DNA from: Methanofollis fontis
GTDB lineage: Archaea; Halobacteriota; Methanomicrobia; Methanomicrobiales; Methanofollaceae
Direction of reading: 5' to 3'
Assembly (NCBI RefSeq): GCF_004297185.1
Contig: NZ_PGCL01000001.1
Span: 372,001-436,000, forward strand
DNA length: 64,000 nucleotides
Both the position numbers and the translations under genes were made by a program. Of this stretch, positions 55,156 to 63,908 are shown piece by piece (the first letter of the stretch is position 1; every line of letters begins with the position of its first letter). The notes under the pieces were generated by a model. That model saw nothing but the letters and a program-made list of their open reading frames with translations. It was not told the DNA's origin and ran no database searches.

Positions 55156-58100
55156 TCATTTTTGCCCGTTTTGTGCCAGGCGGTCCAGGGTGGCGACCAG
55201 GTCACTCATCCTGAAGGGTTTCTGGATGGCGGCGGCAAACCCGAATGCCTCGTACTCCGCCATCACCGGGTCCTGGGAATACCCGCTCGATACGATCGCC
55301 CGCACCGACGGATCCAGCTCCTTCAGGCGGAAGATCGCCTCGCGGCCGCCCATCCCGCCCGGCACCGTCAGGTCCAGGATTACGGAGTTGTATGGCTTCC
55401 CTTCGGCTATCGCCCGCTGATATGCCGTGATTGCAGTCTCCCCATCCGGCACGGCGTCGACCGAGAAGCCGCGTTTTTCGAGCATGACGGTGATCACGTC
55501 CCTGATATGGTGCTCGTCGTCCATGACCAGCACCCGCCCGCGCTCCGTCATCGCCAGATCGTCGATCTCGCTCTCCTCGATGATGGGTGGTTTCTCTGTT
55601 GCAGGGAGATAGACCGTGAAGGTCGTGCCCTCTCCCGGTGTTGAGGAGACCTCGATGGTGCCGTCATGTTTTCTGACGATGGAGAGGCAGCTGGAGAGTC
55701 CCAGACCGCGGCCGTCCGGTCTGGTGGTGAAGTAGGGATCGAAGATCCGCTGCAGGTTCTGGGAAGCGATCCCGACGCCGGTATCGATCACCTCAACGGC
55801 CACATAGCGCCCTGCCGGCAGGTCGGGCACCTCATCGGTCAGATCCCGGTTGCGTGCCCTGATGGTGACCGTCCCGCCGTCCGGCATCGCCTGGGAGGCG
55901 TTGAGCACCAGGTTCTGGACCACCTGCGAGATCTGCCCGATGTCCACGTCCACCGGCCAGAGGTTCTCGTCGATCTCACAGGAGGCGCGTGTGTGCGAGC
56001 CACGGAGCGTGAAGGTGGCCGTCTCCCGGATCATCTCTTCGAGCCTCCTGGACTGGCGCACCGGCGCCCCGCCACGGGCAAAGGTGAGGAGCTGGGTCGT
56101 CAGGTCCCGCGCCCTGAAGAGTGCCGACTCGGCCTCCCTGAGGTATCCGAACCGTTCCTCCTCCGGGTCCACGCCGTCCATGGCGATCTGGAGGTTCCCG
56201 AGCACGGCCATCAGGAAGTTGTTGAAGTCGTGGGCGATTCCGCCGGCAAGCAGCCCGACCGACTCGAGTTTCTGGTTCCGGATCCGCTCCTCCTCGGCAT
56301 GGCGGGCACCGGTGACGTCCCTGAACACGATCACCACCCCCAGGATCCGGCTGTCGCTGCCCCGCACCGGCGCTGCCGAGTCGGCAATCAGCCGTTCGGT
56401 GCCGTCCCGCCTGATGAGCACGGTGTCGTCCGGGATCTCGACGATCGCATTCTCCAGCATCACTTTGCGCACCGGGTCGGCGACCGGCGTCCGGCTTTTC
56501 TCATCGAAGATCCGCAGCACCTCTGAGAGGGCCTTCCCGCGGGCCTCCGCATCGCTCCATCCGGTGATCACCTCGGCGGCACGGTTGATGAGCAGGATAT
56601 TGCCGGCGGTGTCGGTGGTGATCACGCCGTCGCCGATCGAGCGCAGGGTGACGCTGAGGCGCTCTGTCTCAGCGGCAAGCCGTTCCTCTGCCGCCGTCCG
56701 CTCCCGCACCTCGGTCTGCAGGTCGGCGATCGTCCGGTCCAGTTCGGCCGTCCGATCGCCCACCAGGTCCTCGAGGTGCTGGCGGTAGATATCCAGCTCC
56801 AGTTCGGTCCTCTTCCGCTCGGTGATATCGACGTGGGTACCGACCATGCGGAGGGGGGTGCCGTCCTGCCACTCCATGACCTGTCCCCGTCCGAGCACCC
56901 ATCGCCAGCCCCCTTCTTTGGTATGCAGTCTGAACTCGGTCTTGTAGGGGGGGCCCTCGGGCTCCAGGGCGGACCGCAGTCTGGATATGGTCTGGTCCAG
57001 GTCGTCGGGGTGGATCATGGCCTCCCATGTGGTGAAGGAGGAGGGAAATTCACCGGGTTCGTAGCCGAGCATGCGGTAATAGGTCGGGCTGAAATAGGTG
57101 GTGTTGTCCTGGAGGTTCCATTCCCAGATGCCGTCTTTCGAGGCTTCGAGTGCCATGGTGAGGCGTTCCTCATTGACCCGAGCCCGTTGTTCGGCCCCCT
57201 TCAATTGCCGGTTTGTCAGCACCAGCGTGGCGAGCAGACCGATCAGCACGAGCCCCATGAACCCGCCCACCGCAAGCGTCTGGACCGGCACCTCGATGGT
57301 GGTGTCGGGGCGATACAGCACGGTGCTCTCCGGTGGCAGGGCCGATTCCGGGATATCGAAGCGCAGGAGCTGGCGGTAGTCGAAGATCGCCTGCTGCGGG
57401 GTCGCCACCACCGCCGGGATCTCCTCCACCGGGGTGCCGTCCAGGATCGCCCGGGCCATCTCCCCGCCGGTCATCCCCTGGTCGCACCCCCGTGTCATCC
57501 ATCCGCCGACGATGCCGTCGCCGACATAGAAGTCCCAGACGCCATAGACCGGGGCGTCGGTCATGGCGGTGACCAGGGCGGCGGTCTCGTCATAGGTGAA
57601 CACCCGTCCGTCGGCGTCGGTGTTGTAGGTGAGGAGGAGGACGACGCTGTTCTCCGGTATCTTTTCCAGGGCGGTGCCGAGGTCCTGGAGACTGCGCTCT
57701 TTGATCTCGGTGATCCCGATCCAGTTCTGGTAGTGGGGGATGATATCCTTCAGGAGGAGGTCGTTTTCTTTTCCGGCCATGGAGATGTTGTCGTTGACGA
57801 TGACCAGGTGCTCGGTCCCCGGGTGGAGGTCGAGGGCCAGGTCGATGGTCCGCATGATCTCGTAGTCCTCCATGACGCCGGTGAAGCCCGGATACCCAGG
57901 CTCCGTACGGTCAGGGCGCCAGTTCAGCCCGGTGACCACGACCGGCGCCCCCGGGAAGAGGTCGTCCCGGTGCTCGACCAGGAACCGGTAGGCGTCCTCC
58001 TCGTCGGCGATGATCACGTCCGGCGGGTCGCTGCGGTACTTGATCCGGTAGACCTCCAGGAGATGATCGAAGTAGTCCTCGCCGGAGGCGCGTTTGGTGT

Positions 58101-58296
58101 CCATGTACTCGATATGGACGTCGGTATCGGCGTCGGGGGGGAGCACCGAGAGCGCCCCGTCGATCACGTCGTCGGTCCACTCAAATCCCTGGTTGTATGA
58201 GGAGAGGATGAGCACGGAGTCTGCTGCGGCGACCGGAGAGAGAATGGAAAGAAACAGAAGGATGCAGATGAGGGGTGTGATCCTGGTCGGGGATAT
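55156..58296 (-). CDS. Transmembrane hybrid histidine kinase with ABC-substrate-binding-like sensor
   Basis: Up to 1046 aa. From the GTG at 58215 (1019 aa): external ABC_sub_bind-like sensor (about 1-305), membrane helix (GGFMGLVLIGLLATLVL, near 312-332), PAS (350-470), coiled coil, PAS (518-635), HisKA with GGIAHDFNNFL near 658, HATPase (NLVLNASQAMPDGG; DTGVGIASQN; GRGLGLSS) and C-terminal receiver (VILDLTVPGGMGG). A typical signal peptide (PLICILLFLSILSPVAAA) is encoded just upstream of that GTG in frame, but no ATG, GTG or TTG precedes it. GGAGGT at 58303-58308 sits 6 nt before an ATA at 58296, so I extend to there. Confidence 0.8.
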   Translation of the reverse strand: MSPTRITPLICILLFLSILSPVAAADSVLILSSYNQGFEWTDDVIDGALSVLPPDADTDVHIEYMDTKRASGEDYFDHLLEVYRIKYRSDPPDVIIADEEDAYRFLVEHRDDLFPGAPVVVTGLNWRPDRTEPGYPGFTGVMEDYEIMRTIDLALDLHPGTEHLVIVNDNISMAGKENDLLLKDIIPHYQNWIGITEIKERSLQDLGTALEKIPENSVVLLLTYNTDADGRVFTYDETAALVTAMTDAPVYGVWDFYVGDGIVGGWMTRGCDQGMTGGEMARAILDGTPVEEIPAVVATPQQAIFDYRQLLRFDIPESALPPESTVLYRPDTTIEVPVQTLAVGGFMGLVLIGLLATLVLTNRQLKGAEQRARVNEERLTMALEASKDGIWEWNLQDNTTYFSPTYYRMLGYEPGEFPSSFTTWEAMIHPDDLDQTISRLRSALEPEGPPYKTEFRLHTKEGGWRWVLGRGQVMEWQDGTPLRMVGTHVDITERKRTELELDIYRQHLEDLVGDRTAELDRTIADLQTEVRERTAAEERLAAETERLSVTLRSIGDGVITTDTAGNILLINRAAEVITGWSDAEARGKALSEVLRIFDEKSRTPVADPVRKVMLENAIVEIPDDTVLIRRDGTERLIADSAAPVRGSDSRILGVVIVFRDVTGARHAEEERIRNQKLESVGLLAGGIAHDFNNFLMAVLGNLQIAMDGVDPEEERFGYLREAESALFRARDLTTQLLTFARGGAPVRQSRRLEEMIRETATFTLRGSHTRASCEIDENLWPVDVDIGQISQVVQNLVLNASQAMPDGGTVTIRARNRDLTDEVPDLPAGRYVAVEVIDTGVGIASQNLQRIFDPYFTTRPDGRGLGLSSCLSIVRKHDGTIEVSSTPGEGTTFTVYLPATEKPPIIEESEIDDLAMTERGRVLVMDDEHHIRDVITVMLEKRGFSVDAVPDGETAITAYQRAIAEGKPYNSVILDLTVPGGMGGREAIFRLKELDPSVRAIVSSGYSQDPVMAEYEAFGFAAAIQKPFRMSDLVATLDRLAQNGQK

Positions 58297-58484
58297 GGAC
58301 AGACCTCCGGGGGTGGTTGGTTGAATAAAGTCTGATTGCCATCAGATAAGTATTTTATTTAATGATTGTGGGATTTTTTCGTTCCGGCTAATGGCTTTAC
58401 ATTGTTTTTTTGCACTTATCGTACAGATTATGGAGGATAGGGAGGTATTGACGCCAACTAACAGAAAGGGCGGGGAGGGGAGGT
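58297..58484. promoter_or_regulatory. Promoter region of the hybrid kinase
   Basis: Minus-strand TATA-like sequences lie at about 58350-58362 (TTAAATAAAATAC) and 58322-58329. The GGAGGT ribosome binding site is at 58303-58308. No gene is seen. Confidence 0.4.
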
Positions 58485-58790
58485 TCAGAGGCGCTCCAGG
58501 GCCTCTGCCCCGCTCATGCCTGGGGTGATGCCGCGCGCTCTGGCCGGGGCATTGGCCGCTGCCACCGTGCCGTTGAGGAGGTCGTCGATGTCCCGGACGG
58601 ATTCACCACTCGGGCGGATCCGGGCCGCCGGATAGCCGAAACGTTCGAGTGCGTCCACATCAAACGCCCCGCAGCCGAGCAGACCGTTCTCGGTCTTTGC
58701 AAACACCAGGTTGGCCGGGCCGAGGGGGATGACATAGCCCGCCGCCTCCCGCTCCCGGAGAGGGATGGGGATCTCTTCTGTACCCGACAC
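58485..58790 (-). CDS. DUF1805 (YunC-like) protein
   Basis: 101 aa with a GTG start. The DUF1805 core is visible as YVIPLGPANLVFAKTENGLLGCGAFDVDALERFG. The fold is a small beta-alpha sandwich of unknown function found in Bacillus YunC and many methanogens. It is 15 nt downstream of the Isf-like gene and closes a four-gene cluster in which the other junctions are ATGA overlaps. Confidence 0.85.
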   Translation of the reverse strand: MSGTEEIPIPLREREAAGYVIPLGPANLVFAKTENGLLGCGAFDVDALERFGYPAARIRPSGESVRDIDDLLNGTVAAANAPARARGITPGMSGAEALERL

Positions 58791-58805
58791 CTGCAGAACC
58801 CCCCC

Positions 58806-59357
58806 TCAGTCGTGGGGCTGGAGGAGGTTGATGATCTTTGCGGCGACGGCGTTGGCCTTTTTCACCGCCCGTTCGTCGGTCATGATCTCGCCGGGCATGT
58901 AGGCCTTGCCGCAGACATGGCCGAGATAGGAGTACTGGTGGGTGTTGAGGAAGCCCTCGATCGTCTCGAGCGAACGCTCGCAGCCGCGGTCGGCACAGAC
59001 GGTGACGGCGACGGCGTTCCTGCCGGCGAGTTTGCGGTCGTGGTAGAAGGAGTAGGTGCGGTCGATGAGGTTCTTCAGCTGGCCGTTGATGTCATAATAG
59101 TAGGTCGGCGATCCGATGACGACGACTTCTGCCTCGAGCATCCGGTTGGCGATGTCGCCCCAGTCGTCACCCTCGATCACGCACCATTTTGTTTCTTTGC
59201 AGCGTTCACACCCGGTGCATGGCTTGATATCCTTATCGGCAAGCGAGACGAACTCGGTCTCGATGCCCTCCACCTGCACCTTCGCCAGGATGTATCGGAT
59301 CAGCTGTGCGGTGTTGCCGTCCTTTCGCATGCTCCCTGATATGCCGAGGACCTTCAT
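58806..59357 (-). CDS. Iron-sulfur flavoprotein (Isf family)
   Basis: 183 aa. A flavodoxin-like FMN fold begins with LGISGSMRKDGNT, and a compact Cys motif CTGCERCKETKWC (CX2CX2CX5C) fits the 4Fe-4S site of Isf. GSPTYYYDINGQLKNLIDRT is the flavin-contacting loop. Isf enzymes of methanogens take electrons from ferredoxin and may reduce O2 or peroxide. It overlaps the GIY-YIG gene stop by 4 nt. Confidence 0.93.
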   Translation of the reverse strand: MKVLGISGSMRKDGNTAQLIRYILAKVQVEGIETEFVSLADKDIKPCTGCERCKETKWCVIEGDDWGDIANRMLEAEVVVIGSPTYYYDINGQLKNLIDRTYSFYHDRKLAGRNAVAVTVCADRGCERSLETIEGFLNTHQYSYLGHVCGKAYMPGEIMTDERAVKKANAVAAKIINLLQPHD

Positions 59358-59809
59358 ACATTGAGATTACTCTCCCCCTTATTGGTCTTTCTGGTGAGGG
59401 CAATGATGCCGATTTTCCTGAAAGCAGCCTCCACTTCCTCAAAAGGCTCTTTGGTGCGATAGAACAGGTGCGATCCGCAGGTGCAGTCCGTGCACCCGAA
59501 GCCGGGGACGGCGTCCCCCCCGATGGTGCGGGCAAGCCGGCACTCCAGCCGTTCTTCGGTCTGACCACAGACGGCGCCGCAAAGCCGGAATGCGGGGGAG
59601 AGGAGGAGTCTGTCGATGTGCCATCGCGGCGGGCGGTCCCGTGCGGCGGCGCAACGGGCGTGCCTCCCGACGCGGGCGGGGAGGCCGCCGGGGCCCAGGG
59701 CGGAGCCCACATAGAGGTGCCAGCCCTCCCTGAAGGCGACGGTGCCCAGGCGCCCGACCTCCAGGTCGCAGGCCCGGTTCTGGAGGATCAGGCAGTAGAT
59801 CCCTTTCAT
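59354..59809 (-). CDS. GIY-YIG nuclease-like DUF123 protein
   Basis: 151 aa from the ATG at 59809, which overlaps the MBL gene stop by 4 nt. It opens GIYCLILQNRACD and continues HLYVGSALGPGGLPARVGRH, the split GIY...YVG signature; the C-terminal half has GFGCTDCTCGSHLFY, the Cys/His cluster of DUF123 proteins. Family members are linked to endonuclease III genes in some archaea, and a DNA-repair nuclease role is inferred. The long open frame upstream on this strand is an antisense shadow of thiC. Confidence 0.88.
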   Translation of the reverse strand: MKGIYCLILQNRACDLEVGRLGTVAFREGWHLYVGSALGPGGLPARVGRHARCAAARDRPPRWHIDRLLLSPAFRLCGAVCGQTEERLECRLARTIGGDAVPGFGCTDCTCGSHLFYRTKEPFEEVEAAFRKIGIIALTRKTNKGESNLNV

Positions 59810-60405
59810 CGCATGCCCCGAAGGGCGTATGCCGCCGCCGCGATGTGGCGGGTGCCGCCCGATCGCACCGGTTCGCCGTGGCCCGGGTAGAGCGCCTCCA
59901 CCTCGAGTTCGCTCAGGCGCCCGATCGAGGCGGCGAGCGCCGCCGCATCGCCGCCGGGGAAGTCGCAGCGCCCGAAGGAGCCCCCGGTGAAGACGGTGTC
60001 GCCGGAGAAGAGCGCTCGTTCGTCGGCGTCCCAGAGCGAGATCCCGCCCGGCGTGTGGCCCGGGGTGTGGATCACCGTCATGCCGTTGATCTCCTCCCCC
60101 CCGTCCAGGAGGCGGCCAGGCGGGACCATCGGCGCCCTGCCCCCGAAGACCCGGGCCAGGCTGACGGCGTCGCCGGAGAGCCCCCCGGCATCGAGGGCGT
60201 GGACACAGATCTCCGCCCCGGTGAGATCGGCGATCTCCCGCAGGAAGGCGATGTGGTCGTAGTGCGTATGGGTGAGCACGATCCGCTCGATCCGGTCGGC
60301 ATGGGGGGCGAGGGCCATCGGCGTCACCCCGGCGTCGATGAGCACCCCGTTGTGGATGTAACTGTTCGCATAATACCCCTCTCCCGGCAACCACACGACT
60401 GGCAT
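59806..60405 (-). CDS. Metallo-beta-lactamase-fold hydrolase
   Basis: 199 aa from the ATG at 60405. The MBL metal motif is THTHYDHIAFL, followed by TPGHTPGGISLW, FSGDTVFTGGSFGRCDF and YPGHGEP, matching the glyoxalase II-like group. It probably hydrolyses a thioester or lactone. It is first in a cluster with the DUF123, Isf and DUF1805 genes and is divergent from thiC with only 34 bp between starts. Confidence 0.93.
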   Translation of the reverse strand: MPVVWLPGEGYYANSYIHNGVLIDAGVTPMALAPHADRIERIVLTHTHYDHIAFLREIADLTGAEICVHALDAGGLSGDAVSLARVFGGRAPMVPPGRLLDGGEEINGMTVIHTPGHTPGGISLWDADERALFSGDTVFTGGSFGRCDFPGGDAAALAASIGRLSELEVEALYPGHGEPVRSGGTRHIAAAAYALRGMR

Positions 60406-60410
60406 GCAGA

Positions 60411-60418
60411 GATATAAG
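60411..60418 (+). promoter_or_regulatory. TATA box for thiC
   Basis: GATATAAG is centred about 26 nt before the ATG at 60440, which favours that start and leaderless transcription. No THI-box riboswitch is seen and there is no room for one. Confidence 0.6.
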
Positions 60419-60439
60419 GACTCCCGACAGATGTGTGTT

Positions 60440-61711
60440 ATGCAGACCCTGATCAAGGAGTCCCTCAGCGGCGTCCCTCCCGAGGTGGAGGCGGTGGCGA
60501 GGGACGAGGGGTTGTCGCCACGGCAGGCGGCCAGAGCCGTGACGAGGGGGCGGATCACCATCGCCGCCAATCCCCGCCGCCCGCATCGCCTCTCCGCCAT
60601 CGGGGAGGGGTGCCGGATCAAGGTGAACGTGAACGTCGGCACCTCGGGGGAGCGGTGCGACCCGGCGCTGGAGATGAGGAAGGCGGCGGCGGCCCTGGCG
60701 AACGGCGCCGACGCCCTGATGGACCTCTCGACCGGGGGCGATCTTGTGGCGATCAGGAAGGCGATCCTGAGCCTGGACACCACGGTGGGGACGGTGCCGA
60801 TCTACGAGGCGGTGCGGCGGGCCGGAAACGCCGCCGATGTGGACGCCGACCTGCTCTTCCGGGTGATCCGGGAGCACTGCCGGCAGGGCGTGGACTTCCT
60901 CACCCTCCATTGCGGGGTGAACCAGGAGGCGCTGGCATCGCTCAGGCTCGACCCCAGGATCATGGGGGTGGTCTCCCGGGGCGGTGCGTTCCATGTGGCA
61001 ATGATGGCCGCCACCGGCGAGGAGAACCCGCTGTATGCGGAGTACGATTATCTCCTCGAGATCCTGAGTGAGAACGACGTGGTCATCTCCCTGGGCGACG
61101 GCATGCGGCCCGGCTGCATCTATGACGCCGAGCGCCTGGCGAAGGCGACCGAATACGTCACCCTGGGGGTGCTGGCGAGACGGGCGCTCTCGGCCGGGGT
61201 TCAGCGCCTCATCGAGGGGCCGGGCCATATGCCCCTCGACCAGGTCGGCTATAATGTGCAGATGATGAAGGAGATCTGCGACGGGGCGCCCCTCTACCTC
61301 CTTGGCCCCCTGGTGACCGATATCGCAGCGGGCTACGACCATGTGGCGGCGGCGATCGGCGGGGCGGTGGCGGCGATGAACGGCGCCGATTTCCTCTGCA
61401 TGGTCTCGCCGGCCGAGCACCTGGCCCTCCCGGACGAGGACGACATCGTCGAGGGCACCAGGGTGGCCCGCGTCGCCGCCCATGCCGCTGATATCGTCCG
61501 TCTGGGCGAGGGCGCCCATACCGGTGCCGACCTGAAAATGGCGCAGGCCCGCCGCCGCCTGAACTGGGACGAGCAGTTCACGGCGGCGATGTTCGGGGAG
61601 CACGCCCGCCGGATCCACGAGCGGGACGGCGATCTGGAGACCTGCTCGATGTGCGGCGATCTCTGCGCCGTCAAGATGGTCCGGGATATCCTGGACGAAC
61701 AGAAGGAATAG
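60440..61711 (+). CDS. thiC: Phosphomethylpyrimidine synthase ThiC
   Basis: 423 aa, archaeal length. Substrate-binding motifs include NVNVGTSGERCD, DLSTGGDL, GDGMRPGCIYDA, EGPGHMPLDQV and TDIAAGYDHV. The C-terminal CSMCGDLCAVK (CX2CX4C) binds the 4Fe-4S cluster of this non-classical radical SAM enzyme. It converts aminoimidazole ribotide into the pyrimidine unit of thiamin. The start follows a TATA box at leaderless spacing. Confidence 0.97.
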   Translation: MQTLIKESLSGVPPEVEAVARDEGLSPRQAARAVTRGRITIAANPRRPHRLSAIGEGCRIKVNVNVGTSGERCDPALEMRKAAAALANGADALMDLSTGGDLVAIRKAILSLDTTVGTVPIYEAVRRAGNAADVDADLLFRVIREHCRQGVDFLTLHCGVNQEALASLRLDPRIMGVVSRGGAFHVAMMAATGEENPLYAEYDYLLEILSENDVVISLGDGMRPGCIYDAERLAKATEYVTLGVLARRALSAGVQRLIEGPGHMPLDQVGYNVQMMKEICDGAPLYLLGPLVTDIAAGYDHVAAAIGGAVAAMNGADFLCMVSPAEHLALPDEDDIVEGTRVARVAAHAADIVRLGEGAHTGADLKMAQARRRLNWDEQFTAAMFGEHARRIHERDGDLETCSMCGDLCAVKMVRDILDEQKE

Positions 61712-61732
61712 GAGGGGGGATTCCCCCAATTT

Positions 61733-61742
61733 CTGGTTTTTT
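61733..61742 (+). terminator. T-tract terminator after thiC
   Basis: TGGTTTTTTTG lies about 20 nt after the thiC stop. Confidence 0.5.
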
Positions 61743-61784
61743 TGTGGGTTGAATGGCGGGAGCGAGTGCTGATCTCTCCTGAGC

Positions 61785-62176
61785 GCTTCGGCCGGGAGGG
61801 GAGACCCTTCTTGAATCCCCCACTGTCAATACGATTGGGAGTGGGATCGGTGCACTGGACGAGTTCCTCATCTCAGGACCACTTCGATAGCCATCTCCGT
61901 CCCTATCGTATTGATCGGGGGGAGTGGGGGGTGGAACCCCCCGTCCAGTGCAGTTCGGGAAAAATAATCCACCCCTGACCGGGAGGAGCGGACCCCTCCC
62001 TGACCCACCCCCGTCAATGGGATAGGGCCGGAATTGAGGGTATCGATGGAAGGGGAGGTGGCGTGTATTCTCGAATGACTCCTTTATCCCGGTGTTTGTC
62101 CGGGGCGGTCCTCCCCCTCCGGTGTTCTTCCTGCACCCCCCCGTCACCGCTGATCCGGGAGGAGAACACCCCCCCT
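61785..62176. repeat. Intergenic repeat family, locus 6
   Basis: This fills the gap between convergent thiC and purE. Blocks include GGCCGGGAGGGGAGACC (61788), CCCTATCGTATTGATCGGGG (61901), a GTGGAACCCCCCGTCC hairpin (61931), CTGACCGGGAGGAGCGGACC (61976), CCGTCAATGGGATAGGG (62012) and GTCACCGCTGATCCGGGAGG (62144). The orientation matches locus 5. It ends at the purE stop. Confidence 0.8.
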
Positions 62177-62566
62177 TCAGACAACCCCAAGAATCCTTGC
62201 GGCGAGATGGGCGGCGTTCTCCCCGCCGTCCACGGCCACGCAGGCGACCGGCACGCCTCTTGGCATCTGGACGATGGAGAGGAGGGCGTCGAGGCCCCCC
62301 ATGAGTGTGCCGGAGACCGGCACCCCGATCACGGGTCGTTTCGTCTTCGAGGCTACGACCCCCGGCAGGGCGGCAGCCATCCCGGCGATGCAGATGAAGA
62401 TGCGGGCGTCTGAGGAGGCGATGTAGTCGTCGAGGCGGTCAGGATCGCGGTGGGCCGAGATCACCTGCATATCATGGGATATCCCGTATTCTTCGAGCAC
62501 TTTTACGGCTTTTTCGGCGATGACGGCATCCGAGGCCGAGCCTGTGATGATGGCAACATCGGGCAT
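62177..62566 (-). CDS. purE: PurE-type 5-(carboxyamino)imidazole ribonucleotide mutase
   Basis: 129 aa, a single PurE domain. [18 protein letters not shown] is the nucleotide-binding start (usually GSxSD), followed by [11 protein letters not shown] with the catalytic His and [19 protein letters not shown]. It is shorter than bacterial PurE (about 160 aa) but keeps the core. It acts in AIR carboxylation in purine synthesis. No purK is seen. The longer frame to 62860 overlaps the divergent aminotransferase gene and is rejected. Confidence 0.92.
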   Translation of the reverse strand: MPDVAIITGSASDAVIAEKAVKVLEEYGISHDMQVISAHRDPDRLDDYIASSDARIFICIAGMAAALPGVVASKTKRPVIGVPVSGTLMGGLDALLSIVQMPRGVPVACVAVDGGENAAHLAARILGVV

Positions 62567-62774
62567 GGCGAATCGTATGTGATTGTGCGGTCCCGGCGGA
62601 TTAGATCTTCTGTCCGGGGGAGGGTGCTGATCATCCATGTGGTCGAGGTCGGGCTCCGGAGCGGGGTGTATCTGGGGTATTGAGGGGAAATATCGCCCCC
62701 GTTGTCTCCGCACCGTGTGTCCCCCATGAAAACCTACATTGCCCCGGACGGTAAACCAGTACACGCTGATCTGT

Positions 62775-63908
62775 ATGGAAAACGAACGACTCCTGATGCT
62801 GCCGGGTCCGGTGCCGGTGCCCGAACGGGTGCGGCAGGCGATGATGCGGCAGGCGATCAACCATCGCGGCCCTGAGTTCGGCGCCGCCTATGAAGCGAGT
62901 GTGGACGTGCTGAAGGACTGCTTCGGCACAGAAAACGAGGTCTATATCATCTCGGGCTCGGGTACGGCCGGGATGGAGGCGGCGGTCGCCAATTTCGGCC
63001 GGGGCAAAAAGATCGCCTCCCCCGTCAACGGTAAGTTCGGCGACCGACTCCTCAAAATTGCTCAGCGTTACGGCGATGCGACGGCGATCGAGTCCGAATG
63101 GGGCACGCCGATCGACCTGGATGCCGTCGCTGAATCCCTGGAGAACGGTGCGGAGATGGTGACGATGGTCCACAACGAGACTTCGGCCGGCATACTCAAC
63201 CCGGCGAAGGAGGTCGGGGCCCTCGCCCGCAAGCACGACGCCCTCTTCGTCATGGACGGCGTCACCTCGGTCGGCGGCGATGAGGTGCTCGCCGATGACT
63301 GGGGCGTGGACGTGGCGATCGTGGGATCGCAGAAGTGCCTGGCCGCCCCCTCGGGATTGGCGGCCGTCGCCGTCTCTGAGCGGGCCTGGGAGCGGATCGT
63401 TGAGGATCGCCCCTTCTACCTCGACCTCGCCGCCTACCGGAAGAGCGGCTCGAAGAGCCCGATGGAGACCCCCTACACCCCGGCGGTCCCCCTCTTCCTT
63501 GGCCTGGCCGAATCGCTCGCCATTATCCGTGAGGAGGGCATGGCCGCCAGGATCGCCCGCCACCGCCGCATGTCATCAGCGGTCCGCGCCGCTGTATCGG
63601 CATGGGGGCTCGACCTCTTCCCGACGCTCGACGCCGTCCACGCCTACTCCAACACCGTCACGGCGGTGCGGATGCCTGAGGGCGTCACCGACAGCGCCCT
63701 CCGGGGCACGGTGAAGCGGATGGGGATCGAGATCGCCGGCGGTCAGGACCACCTCAAGGGCAATATCTTCCGGATCGGCTCGATGGGTGCGGTCTCCGCC
63801 CCGGAGATTCTGGCCACACTGGCCGCCGTCCAGCACGCCCTCCGCACGGCCGGCGCAAAAGACGTTGGCGACGGCGTGGAGGCCGCTGCCGGGGTGCTCG
63901 ACGCATGA
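62775..63908 (+). CDS. Class V aminotransferase (alanine-glyoxylate / serine-pyruvate type)
   Basis: 377 aa from the ATG at 62775. It opens [14 protein letters not shown], typical of the family, then NHRGPEF; the PLP-lysine is in [11 protein letters not shown]. Candidate substrates are alanine, serine or aspartate with glyoxylate or a 2-oxoacid. The stop overlaps the start of the riboflavin synthase gene by 4 nt (ATGA), an unexpected partner for an amino-acid enzyme. Confidence 0.92.
   Translation: MENERLLMLPGPVPVPERVRQAMMRQAINHRGPEFGAAYEASVDVLKDCFGTENEVYIISGSGTAGMEAAVANFGRGKKIASPVNGKFGDRLLKIAQRYGDATAIESEWGTPIDLDAVAESLENGAEMVTMVHNETSAGILNPAKEVGALARKHDALFVMDGVTSVGGDEVLADDWGVDVAIVGSQKCLAAPSGLAAVAVSERAWERIVEDRPFYLDLAAYRKSGSKSPMETPYTPAVPLFLGLAESLAIIREEGMAARIARHRRMSSAVRAAVSAWGLDLFPTLDAVHAYSNTVTAVRMPEGVTDSALRGTVKRMGIEIAGGQDHLKGNIFRIGSMGAVSAPEILATLAAVQHALRTAGAKDVGDGVEAAAGVLDA

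Noticed and set aside
60420-60440. THI-box riboswitch upstream of thiC
   Set aside because: The gap to the divergent gene is 34 bp and a TATA box occupies it.
59354-61729. 791-aa minus-strand open frame
   Set aside because: Upstream of 59809 it is the antisense shadow of thiC and the MBL gene; only the last 151 codons resemble a protein family.
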